DNA from: Candidatus Schekmanbacteria bacterium
GTDB taxonomy: Bacteria; Schekmanbacteria; GWA2-38-11; J061
Reading direction: 5' to 3'
DNA: 6,594 nucleotides
Assembly: GCA_003695725.1 (NCBI GenBank)
Contig: RFHX01000186.1
Location: 1-6,594, forward strand
The notes under the pieces are model-generated. The model worked only from the letters and a program-made list of their open reading frames with translations, had not been told where the DNA came from and searched no databases. Within the stretch, counting starts at the first letter, position 1; each line of letters begins with the position of its first letter. Made by a program: the position numbers and the translations under genes. Of the stretch, positions 6,583 to 6,594 are shown piece by piece.

Positions 6583-6594
6583 CAGTCAATTCAA

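Larger units (their letters stand above)
6261..6594. other. Gene-free operon head upstream of tig
   Basis: These 334 bases are very AT-rich and hold no credible protein gene on either strand and no recognisable tRNA. Read on the minus strand they contain, in order, a possible terminator hairpin of an upstream gene, a sigma70-like promoter, a 57-nt imperfect inverted repeat in the predicted leader, an A/T-rich stretch with a weak 7-bp inverted repeat (6321-6327 against 6346-6352), and the tig ribosome binding site. The predicted 5' untranslated leader of about 225 nt is long, leaving room for RNA-level regulation. Confidence 0.7.

Noticed and set aside
6261-6594. Heat-shock control sites (CIRCE, CtsR box, sigma32 promoter) before tig
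   Set aside because: No TTAGCACTC/GAGTGCTAA pair, no GGTCAAA tandem and no CTTGAA with a CCCCAT-like -10 at proper spacing could be found; only a sigma70-like match is present.
1-6594. A new defence, mobile or metabolic system
   Set aside because: Every long minus-strand gene belongs to a well-known proteostasis or ribosome-assembly family in a familiar order, and no repeats, integrase, transposase or CRISPR-like arrays are present.

Overview
The window holds a compact, one-directional protein quality-control operon on the minus strand. In transcription order it reads tig (trigger factor), clpP (protease subunit), clpX (AAA+ unfoldase), lon (AAA+ protease) and engB/ysxC (ribosome-assembly GTPase). 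All five genes are intact, and their family motifs can be read directly from the translations. The DNA is AT-rich, roughly 35-40% GC by eye, and the proteins are rich in Lys, Glu and Ile. The order tig-clpP-clpX-lon-engB is known, in whole or part, from several Deltaproteobacteria/Desulfobacterota-like and related Gram-negative lineages; Bacillus has a related tig-clpX-lon-engB cluster. I infer a bacterium of that broad type but cannot name a phylum from sequence alone.

Layout along the minus strand: the gene-free head (6594 down to 6261) holds a possible terminator for an upstream gene, a sigma70-like promoter, a 57-nt imperfect inverted repeat in the predicted 5' leader, and a strong Shine-Dalgarno sequence. 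tig follows (6260-4986), then a 42-nt gap with a perfect extended -10 box, clpP (4943-4359), an 18-nt gap, clpX (4340-3117; GTG start behind a strong AGGAG), a 38-nt gap with a weaker promoter candidate, lon (3078-643), and engB (680-21), which overlaps lon by 38 nt. At the window edge an ATGA junction suggests that a further gene begins inside the engB stop codon, but only 8 codons are visible.

Functionally, trigger factor meets nascent chains at the ribosome exit, ClpXP and Lon degrade damaged, misfolded or regulatory proteins, and EngB helps assemble the 50S subunit. The operon therefore links protein birth with protein disposal.

I found no mobile element, CRISPR array, tRNA or rRNA gene, and no evidence of a new defence or metabolic system. 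Points worth a second look are the leader hairpin, the apparently degenerate prolyl-isomerase site of trigger factor, the internal promoter candidates before clpP and lon, the Ser/Thr-rich Lon tail sharing DNA with a His/Gln-rich EngB head, and the possible coupled gene after engB.
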